From an uncultured Verrucomicrobiota bacterium (GTDB taxonomy: Bacteria; Verrucomicrobiota; Verrucomicrobiia; Chthoniobacterales; JACTMZ01), in the NCBI GenBank assembly GCA_903953565.1, contig CAJBKE010000047.1:1-35399 (forward strand): a stretch of DNA of 35,399 nucleotides, read 5' to 3'. Of this stretch, positions 32,642 through 35,399 are shown one piece after another. Position 1 is the stretch's first letter. The number at the start of each line of letters is the position of its first letter. A program made the translations under genes and the position numbers. A model generated the notes under the pieces. It saw only the letters and a program-made list of their open reading frames with translations. It was not told where the DNA came from and ran no database searches.

Positions 32642-34531
32642 TCAACGGGCGCTCTGGCGTCGGTGGCGCACGAAAGCAATAAGCAGACCCACGGCGGCCA
32701 CAACCAAGGGCATCGTCACGATGTTGATCCATTTGACGCGCTGCTCCAAGGAATCGACCTCGCGGCGCAAAGTCTTGCGGACGTCCTTCAGCTCTTTCTT
32801 TGCTTCGACCTCCTGCCGGCGGAAGGATTTGATCTCCTCTTGTTGCTCGGGCGTAAGAATGAACTGCTGCCCGGCATCCTTGCTGCGCTCGAGCTCGGCA
32901 AGGCGCGATTGCGTTTCGGTGAGTCCTTTTTCGAGTTCGGAAATCTTGTCGCGGAATTTGTTTTCCGCCTCGGCTTGCATGCGTTTGACCACGGTGAAGG
33001 GACGGTCGCGGGCGGCGCGACTGCGCACCGAGGCGAGTTCTTCGCCGCCAGCCAGCTGCTCGATCATGGACTGGGCCAGATCGATGTTGCCGTTGGCCGG
33101 CACCACCACAGGTTGCCCGAATGGCGTAGGCACCTCGGCCGCGGCCAACGGATCGAAGAGCATGTCAACGTCACCAACGAGGTAGACCGTTGTCGGTGCA
33201 GTTGATTCTTTCAGCCCGGGCGGCGCATCCGGATCCGGCGGAGTGACTGCATCGGGCAAGGGAGCCTGCCCCGGAGGCACGGGCTTAGGCTTGCCCTGCG
33301 GAAAAGCGGTTTGGAATTTCCCTTCGAGCTTCACGGCAACGGCGTATTGCACGCCGCTCGGCTTGAAGTTGCGCTCGACCATTTGCGGCGAGGTCTGGGT
33401 GAAGGACGGGTCGGCCAATTCCGATTGCGGCGAGGAAAAGACCAAGGCCGTGCGCTCGATGCCCTCGGGCGACTCGCCCTGATAAGCGCCGGCCAAGGCC
33501 ATGAACAGACTGTCCACCGCACCGGTCACTACGGAGTCCGGATCGATCGAGTCGGGCCCAAGCGCGAGAATGCCCGGAGCACGTCCGCGGCGCGTGTTGC
33601 CGACATTTTGCATATCGACGACGATTTCGGAGGTGTTGAATTGCACTCCCCATACCGGAAGAAGTTTGCCGAAAGTCGAAACGCTGGGCGGGGTCATGCC
33701 CATCATCGGTCCGCCGGGCGGAGAATCCATGACGCACATCGGATCGAGAAATGCGGCCAGCTTACCCCCACGCAGAACGAACTGGTCGATGGCATACTCG
33801 GTCGTCTCGGAGAGTTGCCGCGGATGCACCACGACAAGAGTTCCGATATCGGGCGGGATTTCGGACGCATCGAAGGGGACTTCCTTGACCTCAAAGGCAC
33901 GGCGCAATTCGTCAAAGAAAATCCCGGCGGATGGCGGGCGTTCCATCATCATCATGGGCGGCGTGGGACTGGTCGCTAACGGGGTCATGAGGCCGATGAC
34001 CGGACGCTCGGCATTGGTCACCGCATTGATGGCGCGAACGATGTCATATTCGAGCAAACGCTCGCGATCCGGCGCCAGGAACGGCATGGCCGATTTGCGG
34101 TCCACCTGCGAGAAGCCCAGTCCGAGATAGATGCGGTCGCCGTTCGGGAAGATCTGCGGGTCCACCCCGTCGAGCCGGGCGGAATCTTCCGCATCGGAAT
34201 CCGGCGTCGGATCGAGACGCTGAATCTGAAGCTGTCCGCCCGAAACGGTCTTCATGGCATCGAGGAGATCGTTCACGCTTTGCGCGTAATTTTTCAACCC
34301 CATGGGCATGGCCTCGTCACTCTGGCTGTAATAAAAACGCAGCTGCACGGGAGATTTGAGGCCGGATAAAATCTGGCGCGTGCCTTCGCTCAGGGTGAAG
34401 GCACGTTCCTCGGTTAGGTCAGCGCGCCATTGCAGACGGGAAATGACCACGTTGAGCCCGATGAGCAAAACAAGCAGGGCGGCGAGACCGAGCAGGACGT
34501 AAGCGGGTGTTTCGAATTTGCGGTTCTTCAT
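32642..34531 (-). CDS. GldG-like auxiliary protein of ABC exporter
   Basis: The protein has 629 residues. An N-terminal transmembrane segment (YVLLGLAALLVLLIGLNVVI) is followed by ADLTEERAFTLSEGTRQILS, the family signature. The large extracytoplasmic ABC_transp_aux part spans about 40-480. A charged coiled coil (about 520-600, EQQEEIKSFRRQEVEAKKEL) precedes a second transmembrane segment (about 602-622) and an Arg-rich end. It forms an exporter with the permease; in Bacteroidota GldA/F/G relatives are linked with gliding, but in Verrucomicrobiota the role is unknown. A Pro/Met-rich loop (TSPTPPMMMMERPP) is unusual. Confidence 0.92.
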   Translation of the reverse strand: MKNRKFETPAYVLLGLAALLVLLIGLNVVISRLQWRADLTEERAFTLSEGTRQILSGLKSPVQLRFYYSQSDEAMPMGLKNYAQSVNDLLDAMKTVSGGQLQIQRLDPTPDSDAEDSARLDGVDPQIFPNGDRIYLGLGFSQVDRKSAMPFLAPDRERLLEYDIVRAINAVTNAERPVIGLMTPLATSPTPPMMMMERPPSAGIFFDELRRAFEVKEVPFDASEIPPDIGTLVVVHPRQLSETTEYAIDQFVLRGGKLAAFLDPMCVMDSPPGGPMMGMTPPSVSTFGKLLPVWGVQFNTSEIVVDMQNVGNTRRGRAPGILALGPDSIDPDSVVTGAVDSLFMALAGAYQGESPEGIERTALVFSSPQSELADPSFTQTSPQMVERNFKPSGVQYAVAVKLEGKFQTAFPQGKPKPVPPGQAPLPDAVTPPDPDAPPGLKESTAPTTVYLVGDVDMLFDPLAAAEVPTPFGQPVVVPANGNIDLAQSMIEQLAGGEELASVRSRAARDRPFTVVKRMQAEAENKFRDKISELEKGLTETQSRLAELERSKDAGQQFILTPEQQEEIKSFRRQEVEAKKELKDVRKTLRREVDSLEQRVKWINIVTMPLVVAAVGLLIAFVRHRRQSAR

Positions 34532-34537
34532 GATTTT

Positions 34538-35281
34538 TCAGCCGGCACGCCGGGCGCGCAGCACGGCTTGGGTGGCGAACAGGAAGAAAAAAATGACCGA
34601 GAAGAAAAAGAGAAGATCGCGGAGATCGAGCACGCCGCGTTGGATGTTGTCGAAATGCGTCATGACGCTGAAGGCCGCCACAAAATCGACAACGCCCGGA
34701 CTGAAGACGCGGTTGAGAAGATTCAGCACGGGCGGCCAACCGCAGAGGATGAGGAAAAGGCAGATGACAACCGCGATGATGAAGCTGACCACTTGGTTGC
34801 GCGTGAGGGCCGAGGTGAAAGACGTCACGGCGAGATAGGAGGCGCCAAGGAGCAGGCTGCCGATGTAACCGGCCAAGATGATGCCATTATCCGGCGCACC
34901 GAGATAATTGACCGTGATCCAGACGGGAAAGGTGAGGACCAGCGCGACGGCAATGATGATCAGGTAGGCCAGAAACTTGCCGAGGATAGCCTGCCCGGTT
35001 GTCACTGGTAGCGTGAGGAGCAACTCGATCGTCCCCGAGCGTCTTTCCTCGGCCCACATACGCATGCCCACGGCCGGGACGAGGAAAAGATACAGCCACG
35101 GATGCCAGCCGAAGAACGACGCCAGCGAGGCCTGCCCGCGTTCGAAGAACCCTCCGATCATGAAAGTGAAAAACGCCGAGAGCAGGAGAAAAATGACGAC
35201 AAAGACATAAGCCACCGGCGAAGAAACCGTGCCGGACAGTTCCCGCTTGGCGATCGACCAGATGTTGCCCCAGCAGCTCAT
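34538..35281 (-). CDS. ABC-2 type permease, GldF-like
   Basis: The protein has 247 residues with six predicted transmembrane segments (about 22-42, 60-80, 100-125, 138-160, 168-185, 220-242), typical for ABC-2 permeases. The conserved EERRSGTIELLLTLPVT stretch follows the second segment. GGGAGGT lies 6 nt before the ATG, one of the few clear ribosome sites here. It overlaps or abuts an upstream gene by ATGA, so an ATPase gene probably lies just beyond the edge. It works with the GldG-like protein. Confidence 0.93.
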   Translation of the reverse strand: MSCWGNIWSIAKRELSGTVSSPVAYVFVVIFLLLSAFFTFMIGGFFERGQASLASFFGWHPWLYLFLVPAVGMRMWAEERRSGTIELLLTLPVTTGQAILGKFLAYLIIIAVALVLTFPVWITVNYLGAPDNGIILAGYIGSLLLGASYLAVTSFTSALTRNQVVSFIIAVVICLFLILCGWPPVLNLLNRVFSPGVVDFVAAFSVMTHFDNIQRGVLDLRDLLFFFSVIFFFLFATQAVLRARRAG

Positions 35282-35399
35282 GCCGCACCTCCCGACAATT
35301 TGTAGCGGCGGTCTGTGAGCGTCGGCTGAAGTCCACGGCGTGATGCGCCCCGGCTTCGTAGAGAGGCAATCCGATAAGGCAGCGGCTGAAAGAAGCTGC
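35278..35399 (-). CDS. Possible C-terminal end of an upstream exporter gene (partial)
   Basis: One minus-strand frame is open from the right edge to a TGA at 35278-35280 that overlaps the permease ATG (ATGA), ending LTDRRYKLSGGAA. Operon order suggests the ATP-binding subunit, but no ATPase motif is visible in 39 codons and the other two frames are open too. Part of the stretch (AGCGGCGGTCTGTGAGCGTCG) resembles a short intergenic repeat. Either reading is possible. Confidence 0.35.
   Translation of the reverse strand, partial: SFFQPLPYRIASLRSRGASRRGLQPTLTDRRYKLSGGAA

Noticed and set aside
1-35399. Insertion sequences, phage genes or integrase sites
   Set aside because: No transposase, integrase or terminal inverted repeats with target duplications were recognised, and the tRNA shows no repeated 3' end nearby.

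Overview
The window looks like a chromosomal segment of a member of the Verrucomicrobiota. This rests on the combination of a small ECF-type sigma factor coupled to a FecR-like gene, autotransporter-associated beta-strand-repeat proteins with PEP-CTERM tails, a pseudopilin with the H-X9-DG signature, many secreted glycoside hydrolases, and a Gld-type ABC exporter operon. The exact genus cannot be read from the sequence. Few genes have a recognisable Shine-Dalgarno sequence. The clear exceptions, fecR and the ABC permease, start at or next to an overlapping upstream stop codon.

Region 1 (1-12.7 kb, minus strand) is a carbohydrate-degradation locus. In transcription order it holds a pseudopilin-like gene, a clan GH-D (alpha-galactosidase-like) enzyme, a six-hairpin glycosidase-like protein, and three paralogous GH-A-type TIM-barrel proteins. 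The last paralog is very large, runs off the left edge, and carries 89-residue Ig-like repeats interrupted by a proprotein-convertase P-like domain.

Region 2 (12.7-23.6 kb, minus strand) is a surface-protein and regulation locus. It holds a small DNA-binding protein that joins a helix-turn-helix to a domain resembling the C-terminal domain of RNA polymerase alpha. It also holds three beta-strand-repeat surface proteins, a FecR-like membrane protein and an ECF sigma factor. Two of the surface proteins arose by a segmental duplication that also copied the 3' end of fecR. A bipartite element (CCGTC, 15-16 nt, then usually GGCTG on the minus strand) lies upstream of the sigma gene, all three surface-protein genes and the pseudopilin gene. 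I infer that it marks a regulon of the sigma factor, possibly reaching through the pseudopilin gene into the hydrolase cluster.

Region 3 (23.8-28.3 kb, plus strand) is a galactose/galactosamine group: secreted aldose 1-epimerase, galT, a secreted TIM-barrel protein and a GH114-like protein. No galactokinase gene is present in the window.

Region 4 (28.5-35.4 kb) is more housekeeping in character: a small secreted protein, tRNA-Val(UAC), a rhodanese with a YgaP-like membrane tail, sufU and sufS, and a Gld-type ABC exporter operon (permease, GldG-like protein, DUF4340-like protein) that continues past the right edge. No insertion sequence, CRISPR array, rRNA or phage gene was seen.
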